A DNA stretch of 64,000 bases from UPXZ01 sp047973025 (GTDB lineage: Bacteria; Bacteroidota; Bacteroidia; Bacteroidales; Paludibacteraceae). This document shows, in pieces, positions 44,178-53,600 of this stretch. Every line of letters starts with the position of its first letter. Position 1 is the first letter of the stretch. The stretch lies in assembly GCA_047973025.1 (NCBI GenBank), contig JBKEBE010000029.1:1-64000 (forward strand), in the 5' to 3' direction. The notes beneath the pieces are model-generated. The model worked only from the letters and a program-made list of their open reading frames with translations, was not told the DNA's origin and searched no databases. Made by a program: the position numbers and the translations under genes.

Positions 44178-46271
44178 TTATTCTTCAAATGTTGTCCAAC
44201 CCGGATTTTGCGTCAATTTGCGGTTCTTTCTCAACTCATCGTGTGAGATAGGCCACAAGTACATTTTATCCGCAAAAATAGCCGGAACGAGTGAAATCTC
44301 GACAGGAACATCCCAGATATTCTGTTGAGCCTTGGTCATATTCATGTTAAAACCCCACACCGGCATTGCTTCCTCTTTGGCGGCATCAGCCCACCGACGC
44401 AAATCGTAGTAACGATGACTTTCTCCCATAAATTCAATCTGCCATTCACGTTTGATGAGTGTCCGCATTTTTTCTTGATCGTTGAAATAATCATCCGTAA
44501 AATCAGGTAATCCGCCTCGAACGCGTACCGGGCGTAGTCCTTTTCTTACTTCTGATTGAGTACGGCTTACATTAATTGTACCGGTACCATCGTAAGTCGG
44601 AATACTGAAACTTTGTCCTGCCGGTAGTTCATTTAATGCTTCTGCGTATGTTAAGAGTACTTCAGCGTAGCGGATAGCGGGTTCGGCTTTCGGAACACGA
44701 CTTCCACTCCAGTCTTCGGGATTGTAGTACTTGCGGATACCGATTCCAGTCCAGATATAGAAACCGGACGCGTCTTTTCCGTCAGAACCATCGCGGTAAT
44801 AAAAGACTTGTTCATAGCGCTTGTTGCTTGAAGTCGCAGAGCCTTCATTTTCCCATACACTGCCATTGTAGGCGACTGAAGCGTAAAAACGAGGTTCACG
44901 ATTGGCATTTTGAAGCGATACGCCCGGAGGAAGCGGGGGATAATTCAAGTAATAAGTGGGTTGTCTGCTTCCCGGATCAGTGTACCCTTGTGAAGTTGAC
45001 GCGTTACGGTCAAAGTCGCTACCATCTTTCATATAGTATGCGTCATACATTTTCAAAGTTAACCCATGACAGTTCCATCCACCTTGTGAGCGGGGCATTT
45101 GGTGAATGGAAAGATTATTCATAAAATCGCCATAACCGCGAGTGAATATTAATTCGGGATTCGAAAACGCGGTTAAACTACCATCAAACAACTGACGATA
45201 CGATTCACAAGGGTCTATATCCGCCCATCCATCGGGAAAACTTTTGTCGGAATACCCTGCTCTGATCGGAGGTTCAATCGTTTTTGGATAACGATAGTAA
45301 TCGAATGTCATACCGGCTGACGCGCCGGGCGCGCCTTTCATGTTCCCTGTGCTGACTTCGCGTTTTGCCACGGTATATAAATGATATTCACCCAGATCAA
45401 TCACTTCTTTTGCCGCTACGGCAGCCTTTGCCCAGCGTTCAGGTTTATATACCACGTTCCCGTCTTTATCCGCGAGCAACGATTTCCCGGTGTGGTCAAC
45501 CAACTGTTTAGCCCAAGCACTCGTGTTCCCGTTGTATTGAGGACTGGCACCGTATAAGTAAACCTTTGCTCGCGCTGCTAAAGCGGCTCCTTTGGTTGGT
45601 TTGGCTATTTCCCGATTGGAACGACCTTCTCTTCCCGGTAAATCTTGGGCGGCAAGCGCCAATTCGGATGTAATATAGTCAACACATTCTTCATACGTGC
45701 TACGTGGTGTTGCCAATTCTTCATAACTGTGGTTGAAGTCAATTCCTTCTTCCGGCATAATTGGAATGGGCCCGTATTTTCGAAGTAGCTGCCAGTAGTA
45801 ATAGGCTCGTAAAAAACGAGCTTCGGCACGTGTGGTAATAACTTCCTGCGGATCCATCTCTTTGTTGATGTCAATGTTTTTAATATAAATGGAAGCATCT
45901 CTTATTCCAACATAACATTCTCTCCAAGAGTTTTGTAGAAATCGCTCATCGTATTGTCCGCCTCTAAATACCGGATAATTAGCTAACTGACCAAAAACCA
46001 TGTCTTCTACTTTGGCACGATCGGTATAAAACATGTCATCCGAAATGAAATTGAACTGATTTGTGTTTTGTTCCTTGATCGTAACATCGAAATTATCGTT
46101 TCTTAGATGGGAATAAACGCCGGCGAGCCATTGCCTGGAGTAATCGACGCTTTCAAATACATCTTGCAGGTCCATTCTGTCTTCAAGTAAATGCTCGACA
46201 TTTAAGTAATCGGTACAGGAGCCTAATAAGGCTAAAACCGAGACCGCGAATATTTTTATCTTATTTTTCAT
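44178..46271 (-). CDS. susD: SusD/RagB family outer-membrane glycan-binding lipoprotein
   Basis: The surface lipoprotein closes over the SusC transporter and delivers oligosaccharides. It has 697 residues with lipobox LGSC (Cys19). SusD marks are the N-terminal TDYLNVEH, the helical TPR-like core (RAEARFLRAYYYWQLLRKYGPIP around residues 145-170), the C-terminal IRYAEVLLTYAEALNE, and RREWQIEFMGESHRYYDLRRWADA-type segment near the end (here IKREWQIEFMGE). It lies 26 bp downstream of susC in the same orientation. At 697 residues it is longer than average for the family (about 550), in keeping with a large ligand. I use the symbol only in the family sense. Confidence 0.95.
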   Translation of the reverse strand: MKNKIKIFAVSVLALLGSCTDYLNVEHLLEDRMDLQDVFESVDYSRQWLAGVYSHLRNDNFDVTIKEQNTNQFNFISDDMFYTDRAKVEDMVFGQLANYPVFRGGQYDERFLQNSWRECYVGIRDASIYIKNIDINKEMDPQEVITTRAEARFLRAYYYWQLLRKYGPIPIMPEEGIDFNHSYEELATPRSTYEECVDYITSELALAAQDLPGREGRSNREIAKPTKGAALAARAKVYLYGASPQYNGNTSAWAKQLVDHTGKSLLADKDGNVVYKPERWAKAAVAAKEVIDLGEYHLYTVAKREVSTGNMKGAPGASAGMTFDYYRYPKTIEPPIRAGYSDKSFPDGWADIDPCESYRQLFDGSLTAFSNPELIFTRGYGDFMNNLSIHQMPRSQGGWNCHGLTLKMYDAYYMKDGSDFDRNASTSQGYTDPGSRQPTYYLNYPPLPPGVSLQNANREPRFYASVAYNGSVWENEGSATSSNKRYEQVFYYRDGSDGKDASGFYIWTGIGIRKYYNPEDWSGSRVPKAEPAIRYAEVLLTYAEALNELPAGQSFSIPTYDGTGTINVSRTQSEVRKGLRPVRVRGGLPDFTDDYFNDQEKMRTLIKREWQIEFMGESHRYYDLRRWADAAKEEAMPVWGFNMNMTKAQQNIWDVPVEISLVPAIFADKMYLWPISHDELRKNRKLTQNPGWTTFEE

Positions 46272-46297
46272 GTTTTACTATTTGATTTACGTTTTTG

Positions 46298-49200
46298 TTA
46301 CATACTAATTGTTACACCTCCTGTGAAATTTTTAGAAATTGGATAACTCATACCGCTACCGCTTCCCAATTCAGGATCCCAAAGTTTCAGATAGTCCCAT
46401 AAAAACGGATTTGTTGCGATGAAGTGGAACCGTACTCGTTCCATCTTTGCTTTGGATGTGATTTGTTTAGGTAGCGTGTAACCAATTTCGAGTGTTTTAA
46501 GTCTGAGATAAGCACCATTTCGCAACCAATAGGTGGAAGAGCGATAATTGTTGGCGTTTCCTCCAAAACTCAATCTCGGATATTTCGCGTTCACATTTTC
46601 GGTAGAAGGGTCTCCGGATATTTCGCGTGAAATCCAACGGTTACCGGGTACGGCTAAATCGCTCAGGATATTTCCCCAAGGGAGCGTATTCCCTTGTAGA
46701 ACTTGAGAGAAAGGATATACTGCCGGTCCATTAATAAAGTAGGACGATTTCCCGGAGCCTTGGAAGTGAATATTGAAATCAAATCCTTTCCAGGTAGAAG
46801 AAAGTCCGACTCCATAAACAAGGCTGGGTACGCGAGTAGCCCCAATGGCAACAACATCGTTGTCATTAATTACACCATCTCCGTTCACATCCTTGTATTT
46901 GATGTCGCCCGGCATGTAAGTGCCAAATTCTTGTTTGGGGCTATTCCTGATATCGTCATAATCGCTAAACAATCCCATGGCGATGAGTCCTTTCGCCTGT
47001 TGCCAACGATAACCCTGTGTCATTTTGTAGGGTAGCGCGTCAGCTTCTTCATCATACTCGAGTACTTTATTCTTATTGTACGTAATATTGCTACGTATCG
47101 TCATATCAAATTCTCCAATTTTTTGGTTGAAATTGAATTGTCCGTCAAAACCTTTGTTCTCCATTTTTCCCACGTTAGCCCACGGTTGGGAAGTGATTCC
47201 GGTAATTTGCGGAAGGTGAGCGCGTTGCATATAAATATCACTTCGTGTATCTTTGAAAACATCAAAATGTCCTGAAAATTTATTTTTTAACAGATTAAAA
47301 TCCAATCCTAAGTTATGCTTGGTGGCTACCTCCCAGCTTAGATAATCTGCAGCTAATTCGGTAATATGTAATCCGGTAAACTCCCAAGGACTGTTGTATT
47401 CACCGTAGTTGTATCCGGTCATCGAACCGATTGAACCCAGGTAAGGGAAGCGAACTTCATCACTGCCTCTGTAGATTTTATTATTACCGACTTTTCCGTA
47501 GGAATAACGCACCTTGAATAAATCGAAAATTCTGGTAATGTTCTTAACAAATGGTTCTTCGGAGATATTCCATGCCACTGAAACTGCCGGGAAAAATCCA
47601 AACTGATGTCCAAATTTGAAAACCTCGGAACCGGTATAACCTCCGTTGAACTCCACAAAGTACCGATTTTGGAAGTCATAGGTAAATCTTCCGGCAAGAG
47701 ATTGGTCCCGACGAGGAATACCGCGTTGGATGTCTGTGCCTACATTGGATGTTTCGGCTTGTTCCCGTTGTGAATATTTAATAAAGGCTCCAATGTTGTG
47801 CGACTCCTTAATCCGGGTATTATACGCCAGTTCACCTTCAAGTACATATACCCTTTCTCCCCATGAGTCAGCTTCTTGCGACATCAATCTTTCCGTTGAT
47901 ACGCGTCTGAAAACGATGTTTCCGTTACTGTCCCTGCGACGTTGTGTATTGTATTGTTCGGGCCATTTGATATGGCGAATATTGTTCCTACTATCTGAGT
48001 CGAATGCGAAACGACCGGTAAATCGGAGTCCTTTGAGAATGAAATCAAAGTTCTGGTCCAACGAGAGGTTGGTTTCCGCTTTGCTGCGCCAAAATTCCCG
48101 ATAACCGGTCTGAGTTGCCATAACCCACGGATTGGTTAAGTTGCCGGTACCATAGGTGGGAACTAAACCGTTGGAATACATGATTGGAGTCGCGAGAGGC
48201 GAATAGCCAACAATGGATTCCCAAATATTCATGTCCAAACCGGAGCGGTTTTGTTTTTCGAGAAAACCGGAAACGCCTGTGTGAAGTACTGTTGTTTTTG
48301 TGATGTCTATATCCACATTCATGCGGTAGTTGTAACGCTCCAAATTACTATTTGTATTGTAGTTGTTTAGCGCGTCGTCTGTCTTATACATCCCCTCTTC
48401 GGATACGTAGCTTCCTGATATAAAATATCTTGCGGTAGATCCACCACCGTTTAAATTAACGGATGCTCTGAGGCTGTTGGCTCCGTTTTTAAGGAGTACA
48501 TTTTCCCAATCGATATTCGGATAAAGATCCGGATCCAGATTATGCTTAATAATTTCTAATTCATTGTTATTAAAAAGTGGTTCTAAGTTGCGTGTACGCA
48601 AAGCTTCATTCAAAAGACCGGCATACGTTTCGCCGTCAACAAATGATGGAGTCCGGGTTCGGGTATTATAACCATATTCTGCTTTTCCCGAAATCTTGAT
48701 TTTTCCGGCTTCTCCTTTTTTGGTTGTAATCAGTAGTACCCCGTTAGCGCCACGTGAACCGTAGATAGCAGTAGCCGAAGCATCTTTTAATACCGAAAAT
48801 GATTCGATATCTTCGATATTAATTTCGTTAAACGGTCTTTCATATCCATCTACCAACACCAAGGCGGAAGCACCCGCTCCAAAAGTGGAAATACCGCGAA
48901 TCCAGAATTCTGACGCGTTTGCACCGGGTTCTCCGGAGGTCTGCATGGTAATGATACCCGCGACGTTACCACCTAACGCGTTTGTAATATTGGATGTCGG
49001 AACTCGGAGTGATTTGACATCAACCGTCGTGATAGCTCCGGATACCGATGCTTTTCGTTGTGCACCAAAACCGGTAATTACAACTTCATCAAGCACGCTG
49101 CTTTCGGTATTGCTCATTTGCACATTGATCGTGTTTCGTCCGTCAACTTCAACTTCTTGCTTGTCGTATCCGACGTACGAAAATATAAGTGTGCTGTTTC

Positions 49201-49420
49201 TTTTTGCTGTAATTTTATAAACGCCGTCAACATTTGTCGTCGTTCCTAATCCGGTTTCATTTTTTACATAAATAGATACACCGATTAGTGTCTCTCCATT
49301 TTCGTCCGTTACTGTTCCTGTAATCTCTATCGTACCGGATGACGATTGGGATTGCACGTTTTGTACGCCGCTGATCAGAAACAGTAATATGCTTATTATC
49401 GAAATTAGAATATGTCTCAT
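46298..49420 (-). CDS. susC: SusC/RagA family TonB-dependent outer-membrane transporter
   Basis: The TonB- and proton-motive-force-driven importer of oligosaccharides has 1040 residues: signal peptide (about 1-25), a carboxypeptidase-regulatory-like domain (about 30-108, GTVTDENGETLIGVSIYVK ... FSYVGYDKQEVEVDG), the TonB-box region LDEVVITGFG, plug (about 115-235, FSVLKDASATAIYGSRGANG) and a 22-strand barrel to the end. There is no STN signalling domain, so it is not of the ECF sigma/anti-sigma transducing type; control must come from elsewhere, consistent with the transmembrane regulator encoded upstream. Its start is 11 bp from the stop of the IPT/NHL gene, so the two are probably cotranscribed. 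Confidence 0.95.
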   Translation of the reverse strand: MRHILISIISILLFLISGVQNVQSQSSSGTIEITGTVTDENGETLIGVSIYVKNETGLGTTTNVDGVYKITAKRNSTLIFSYVGYDKQEVEVDGRNTINVQMSNTESSVLDEVVITGFGAQRKASVSGAITTVDVKSLRVPTSNITNALGGNVAGIITMQTSGEPGANASEFWIRGISTFGAGASALVLVDGYERPFNEINIEDIESFSVLKDASATAIYGSRGANGVLLITTKKGEAGKIKISGKAEYGYNTRTRTPSFVDGETYAGLLNEALRTRNLEPLFNNNELEIIKHNLDPDLYPNIDWENVLLKNGANSLRASVNLNGGGSTARYFISGSYVSEEGMYKTDDALNNYNTNSNLERYNYRMNVDIDITKTTVLHTGVSGFLEKQNRSGLDMNIWESIVGYSPLATPIMYSNGLVPTYGTGNLTNPWVMATQTGYREFWRSKAETNLSLDQNFDFILKGLRFTGRFAFDSDSRNNIRHIKWPEQYNTQRRRDSNGNIVFRRVSTERLMSQEADSWGERVYVLEGELAYNTRIKESHNIGAFIKYSQREQAETSNVGTDIQRGIPRRDQSLAGRFTYDFQNRYFVEFNGGYTGSEVFKFGHQFGFFPAVSVAWNISEEPFVKNITRIFDLFKVRYSYGKVGNNKIYRGSDEVRFPYLGSIGSMTGYNYGEYNSPWEFTGLHITELAADYLSWEVATKHNLGLDFNLLKNKFSGHFDVFKDTRSDIYMQRAHLPQITGITSQPWANVGKMENKGFDGQFNFNQKIGEFDMTIRSNITYNKNKVLEYDEEADALPYKMTQGYRWQQAKGLIAMGLFSDYDDIRNSPKQEFGTYMPGDIKYKDVNGDGVINDNDVVAIGATRVPSLVYGVGLSSTWKGFDFNIHFQGSGKSSYFINGPAVYPFSQVLQGNTLPWGNILSDLAVPGNRWISREISGDPSTENVNAKYPRLSFGGNANNYRSSTYWLRNGAYLRLKTLEIGYTLPKQITSKAKMERVRFHFIATNPFLWDYLKLWDPELGSGSGMSYPISKNFTGGVTISM

Positions 49421-49431
49421 GATTGTACTTT

Positions 49432-50844
49432 TTATTCTACAGTTATGGTTCTAATACGTCGGTTGTCTCGGTCAGCTACGTAGAAGGTTTGGTTAATATC
49501 GTCATAAATGATTCCAAATGGGTTGTCGAACTGCGCGTCTCGTGGCGCTCCATCAGAATACCCTGCATTTTTCGATCGTCCGGCAAATGTAGAAACTTGT
49601 CCGGTAGGTGTAATTTTTCGGATACAGTGATTCTCTCCGTCACATACGTAAAAGTTATCTTCCTGATCGAAAGCTCCTTGCTGTGGTTCGTGAAATAAGG
49701 TATTCAATCCTACTCCGTCTAAGAATCCGGTTCGATTTATTTGTCCCACATACGGTTGAGGTTTTTCAAAATTTCCGGTGGCAAAATTAAATTCCATTCT
49801 GGCAATGTAATGTTTGTTTTTGCTGACGATGTAAGCAAAGCTCCCACTGGGTGCAATCTGTATGTTGAATTCCCAGCTGTTGTCTTGTACTAAGAAAAAG
49901 TAACACAGTCCTTCAGAACCGTTTGTGTTGGTACACGTCGCGTTACCGTATTGCCAAGGAATGCTTTGGCGATTTTTAACTTTATAAACTTGTGATTTCT
50001 CATAACTGTTAAACCAGTATTCGCCGGTAATCGGATGCACCGCGCCGCCATTACATTGCTTATGGTTCATCACGGTTTTCCATGAGTTGGAAAATCTTCC
50101 GGTAAGCGGGTCTCGTACAAGCATAATAGTTCCGATATCTGTCCAGTTACCTGCGTCGTTGGCGACAATCATGGTGTCAAAGTCGTGGGTAAACGATATG
50201 GTACGGGGACGTCCTACGCCATTTCCGGTTCGAAATACGGTTTCGACCTTTCTTTCTTTCATGTTGATGAAGCGCAAGCCGTTATTTTCTTCAATCAGGT
50301 AAAAATTTCTCGGAGTTCCCGGCGTTGTTTCTTTGTCAAAAGCCAGCCAAAACGGTGTCTGGAATTGCGCTTTCTCAAAATCTCCGTCAACGATAGCCGT
50401 ATTTCCATCTTGATCGGTAAATCCGAGAAAAGTAGAAACATTCTGGGAATACGTGTAACGCAACTCTTGCTGAGAAGTCGTTTCTTGATCGCCGATAACA
50501 ACTTTTACCTGACCAGAATCTACATCGCCACCTTCAACAATTTCGGAGCCTTTTAGCGATGGAACTATACAATAAATAATGGTTCCCAAGTTATCTACAC
50601 CAATTACTGCCGCCTTTTTTTCTTTTATGAATACGTTGATTTTACTAACGTCAGACCCAAAGTTTTCTCCATAGATTAGCATTTGAGTCGCTACACGTCC
50701 ACTGTCAGGCGTAAAGGATGTAATTGTTATTGGTTTGTTGGGGTCGTGAGGCGTTTTGACTACCCCGTCTTCGGAATTCTTACAACCAATCACAAAAACA
50801 AATGCGCCAATCAATACCGGTATAAAATACCGATATCGGTTCAT
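49432..50844 (-). CDS. IPT/TIG and NHL-repeat lipoprotein
   Basis: Start 50844 (MNRYRYFIPVLIGAFVFVIGC) gives a normal lipoprotein signal with the lipobox cysteine near residue 21; the frame is open 9 codons further upstream. An IPT/TIG immunoglobulin-like domain (about 40-135, TITSFTPDSGRVATQMLIYGENFG) is followed by an NHL-type beta-propeller (about 140-470, with FHEPQQGAFDQEDNFYVCDGENHCIRKITPTG and DPFGIIY/YVADRDNRRIRTI-like repeats). Proteins of this layout are frequent next to susC/susD and are thought to be surface glycan-binding proteins. It lies between the second DUF4965 gene and susC with short gaps. Confidence 0.82.
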   Translation of the reverse strand: MNRYRYFIPVLIGAFVFVIGCKNSEDGVVKTPHDPNKPITITSFTPDSGRVATQMLIYGENFGSDVSKINVFIKEKKAAVIGVDNLGTIIYCIVPSLKGSEIVEGGDVDSGQVKVVIGDQETTSQQELRYTYSQNVSTFLGFTDQDGNTAIVDGDFEKAQFQTPFWLAFDKETTPGTPRNFYLIEENNGLRFINMKERKVETVFRTGNGVGRPRTISFTHDFDTMIVANDAGNWTDIGTIMLVRDPLTGRFSNSWKTVMNHKQCNGGAVHPITGEYWFNSYEKSQVYKVKNRQSIPWQYGNATCTNTNGSEGLCYFFLVQDNSWEFNIQIAPSGSFAYIVSKNKHYIARMEFNFATGNFEKPQPYVGQINRTGFLDGVGLNTLFHEPQQGAFDQEDNFYVCDGENHCIRKITPTGQVSTFAGRSKNAGYSDGAPRDAQFDNPFGIIYDDINQTFYVADRDNRRIRTITVE

Positions 50845-50902
50845 TTTTTTTTGTCGTACATGATTTTTCATTTTTTTGATAATGATTAAAGGATTATGGT
50901 AC

Positions 50903-53461
50903 TTATTTTAGCGTTATTTGTTCGGATTTTACTTTGTCAAACAGCATTTTCATATAGTATGCTCCAATTACAGAGCGTGCTTTGAATCCTACCATTTGTC
51001 CTGTCTTTGTTTCGTGCCAGTCGCTTAAGGGTACGCGTGAAGTTGTTTCGTTAGCATAGCGATATATTGGCGCCACTAACTCTTTGAAGGTAGCATCATC
51101 CGGAGCCATACAGGCTGTCCACATGATCCAGTCGGATTTTGTGTAGTCTTTTCTGGAATCAAGCGGTAACCCGTATTTATTCTGTTTATTTAAATAAAAC
51201 GGGATCTCTGTTTTCATTATTTCAGGGTCAAATATGTTGAGATTGAAAAGTTTGTCCCAGACCATATTGTACTTTTGACTCCACGTGCTACTCTTGTCGA
51301 ATGCCAACTTATAATGATTGCCGTCTTTAGCCATGAGTTTCCATGTGTCTGCCATGAATTTGGCTTGTTTAATGTATTTTTCGGCAATATCATTTTTACC
51401 CGCAATCTTGGCTATGTAGCTGTATCCGGCAATGCCCATGATCGCTTTTACCGAAAGATTGGCGTTGTGTGCCAAATGTCCGGCAAAATCGTCTGTACAA
51501 AGTTGATTTTCAGGATCCATTCCTTTGTCCACCAGATAGTCTGCCCAAGTGGTAAACGTTTCCCAATGTTTAAGGGCATAATCCGCATTCCCATCTATTA
51601 TGCTGATAGCTGCCGCGAGAATCAGCATATTGCCACTTTCTTCCACCGGCATATCTTCTCCGTAAACCTGACCGTTTGCCACCGGATACGTGCCAATATC
51701 GTGTGCGGCATAGGGTTTATTCCATCTGCCACTTTCACTGTAATGCAGTATTCCGGTCATCATCCCTTTTAGAAGCTCGGTATTGTACAGGAGGTATAAT
51801 GGGGCTGAAGGATAGGTTAGATCGACCGTATTGATGCAGCCGTTGCTGTTGTTTTCTTTTGAAAGGAAAAGTATATTGCCATCTTCATCTTCGAGTAGCT
51901 TATGAGCGGCAATAGAATGTCGGTACGCTAAGGCACAGAGTTCGGCGTATTCGTCTCCACCCGCTTTACGGGCATCGGTCATCAAATTGACATCAAACTC
52001 ACGACTTTTCTTCATTGTCGGAGTATATTCCTTGATGGCTCTTTCGAATGCTTGAAAGATATCGACTTTTCCGTTGTGTTTCCAGTACGCCATCCGTTGT
52101 TTGTAAAAATATTCAATGGAGTAGATATCGTCGTATCCAAGCAACAGGTAACCTGATTTTCCTTCTTTTGAAACCGTACCCATGTTGTCGGCGTAGGCGA
52201 GTACCGGCATGGATGATGTCATGTCGGAAATGTTTTTTTCTTTTGGTTTTTCGGATAATAATTTCCCGTTAGATATGAAATTTTCTTTCATATCGTAGTA
52301 ATTGCCGATATTGAAATCTTTAGTGATACCCTTGCCCGATGTTAAATAAGCGTATCCCCAATCTATTCGTACTCCATCGCCGGGTCTTTTAAGAATGGGT
52401 TGATTGACGGTACCTGTTTTGAGATAGGTCAAGCCATCTTTCTCCAGAATTTCAGTTGTAACGCGCTGGGTTACGTCGTTGACCGCGATTTGGGGGGTTG
52501 TTTCTATATATAATTGTACATCGTGCGATTTGTTGTCAGTAGAACGAACTCTGTATGAAATGTAATTAATAGGTGTAGAAATGAGGTCTAACTCGGTAGG
52601 AATGAATGGCGCAGTAAAAATCAAATCTAACTCTACCGTACCACATGCGAATGTGTAATACGTTTGAGTTGGAAGTACATCGACAGAAAGTTGTTTTGCG
52701 ACGATATCAAAGCCCTTACGATGTTCTTTTTTGAAAAGATGGAAATCGACATACGCACCACCGGTTGTATTGTGGCAATGCGCGGCTATAACGTTTTGCC
52801 CCTTTTTTAACTTTTTCTTCTGTGCGTTGCTTAAGACTAATTGTACATCGTTCTTCCATGAGTAATCTGTTTGTACCAGTTTTTCGCCATTGAGAAAGAT
52901 TTCGAAGACATCGTCATGCGAGTATTGAAGAATAATGTCATCTTTGCTAAAATCATCTTTCAGCTCAAACGCGCGACGTACCCATATGTCTTTTGAATTC
53001 CAACGCGTATGTACACGCGGCATATCACTTGTACCGAAAGCAGCTTCTCCCGTTTTCCAGCTTGAGTCGTCAAAACCTATAGCTGTCCACTTATTGCCGG
53101 GCTGATCAAATGTGTATTTTGAGGTACAGTATTTGTTTTGTTCTGTCGGGATGATTGACGTGAGAAGTGGAGTGTCTTTTCCCATAAATCGGTACACTTG
53201 ACCATCTACCCGTAGTGCACCGATAATGGGATGTTCTTCGCCTGTCCAATGTTGCGTATTTCCTTCCTGAAGGGTGTTGTATGGAGACCAGATGGAGAGA
53301 TAAGGGTCTGAAAGGATTATGGGGACTGCCGGAGCGCGTAACGCGATCTTGATTGGAGACTTGTAAATATCACTATTTACGCTGTTTTGAGAAGTTGAAA
53401 TAAAAATGTTGATGAGCAGTAGAACTACTAAAATCGAATTTTTGTGAAAGAGCTTTCCCAT
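50903..53461 (-). CDS. DUF4965-family (glutaminase A-like) secreted protein, paralog 2
   Basis: The 852-residue paralog of the proteins at 26409-28895 and 56099-58600 has the same domain order (DUF4964, inserted jelly roll, DUF5127, DUF4965, DUF1793). It differs in having a signal peptide without a lipobox (MGKLFHKNSILVVLLLINIFIS), so it is likely free in the periplasm while the other two are membrane-anchored. Core motifs such as SAPLYLLYNTELLKGMM, ESGNMLILAAAIS, HNANLSVKAIMG and KSDWIMWTA are shared. It is the first gene after the regulator and after the intergenic direct repeat, so it heads the SUS transcript (then NHL protein, susC, susD). Confidence 0.8.
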   Translation of the reverse strand: MGKLFHKNSILVVLLLINIFISTSQNSVNSDIYKSPIKIALRAPAVPIILSDPYLSIWSPYNTLQEGNTQHWTGEEHPIIGALRVDGQVYRFMGKDTPLLTSIIPTEQNKYCTSKYTFDQPGNKWTAIGFDDSSWKTGEAAFGTSDMPRVHTRWNSKDIWVRRAFELKDDFSKDDIILQYSHDDVFEIFLNGEKLVQTDYSWKNDVQLVLSNAQKKKLKKGQNVIAAHCHNTTGGAYVDFHLFKKEHRKGFDIVAKQLSVDVLPTQTYYTFACGTVELDLIFTAPFIPTELDLISTPINYISYRVRSTDNKSHDVQLYIETTPQIAVNDVTQRVTTEILEKDGLTYLKTGTVNQPILKRPGDGVRIDWGYAYLTSGKGITKDFNIGNYYDMKENFISNGKLLSEKPKEKNISDMTSSMPVLAYADNMGTVSKEGKSGYLLLGYDDIYSIEYFYKQRMAYWKHNGKVDIFQAFERAIKEYTPTMKKSREFDVNLMTDARKAGGDEYAELCALAYRHSIAAHKLLEDEDGNILFLSKENNSNGCINTVDLTYPSAPLYLLYNTELLKGMMTGILHYSESGRWNKPYAAHDIGTYPVANGQVYGEDMPVEESGNMLILAAAISIIDGNADYALKHWETFTTWADYLVDKGMDPENQLCTDDFAGHLAHNANLSVKAIMGIAGYSYIAKIAGKNDIAEKYIKQAKFMADTWKLMAKDGNHYKLAFDKSSTWSQKYNMVWDKLFNLNIFDPEIMKTEIPFYLNKQNKYGLPLDSRKDYTKSDWIMWTACMAPDDATFKELVAPIYRYANETTSRVPLSDWHETKTGQMVGFKARSVIGAYYMKMLFDKVKSEQITLK

Positions 53462-53474
53462 TTTCTAAAGTTAA

Positions 53475-53482
53475 CAAAATTA
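53475..53482 (-). promoter_or_regulatory. Possible -7 element of the SUS operon promoter
   Basis: TAATTTTG on the - strand fits TAnnTTTG but lies only about 14 bp before the ATG at 53461, which would leave an almost leaderless transcript. No good -33 TTTG is seen at the right spacing, as expected if the promoter depends on an activator. Confidence 0.35.
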
Positions 53483-53528
53483 TAAAAATTAATTTTGAGT
53501 AAATTTAGTTTCCCAACGATTAATTATC

Positions 53529-53548
53529 GGGTTACAAAATGGGTTACA
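53529..53548 (-). promoter_or_regulatory. Tandem TGTAACCC direct repeat, candidate operator of the SUS operon
   Basis: GGGTTACA occurs at 53529-53536 and 53541-53548 on the + strand (TGTAACCC on the - strand), 12 bp apart, in the gap between the regulator gene and the first gene of the SUS block. It is 68-87 bp upstream of the start codon. Winged-helix activators of the OmpR/SARP class bind such tandem direct repeats of about one helical turn. An imperfect palindrome (AACGAT/ATCGGGTT, 53515-53533) overlaps its edge. Confidence 0.6.
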
Positions 53549-53600
53549 TTTAAAATAAAATAGTAATTTGGATAATTTTTCGAATTTTTGTTCCACCTTT

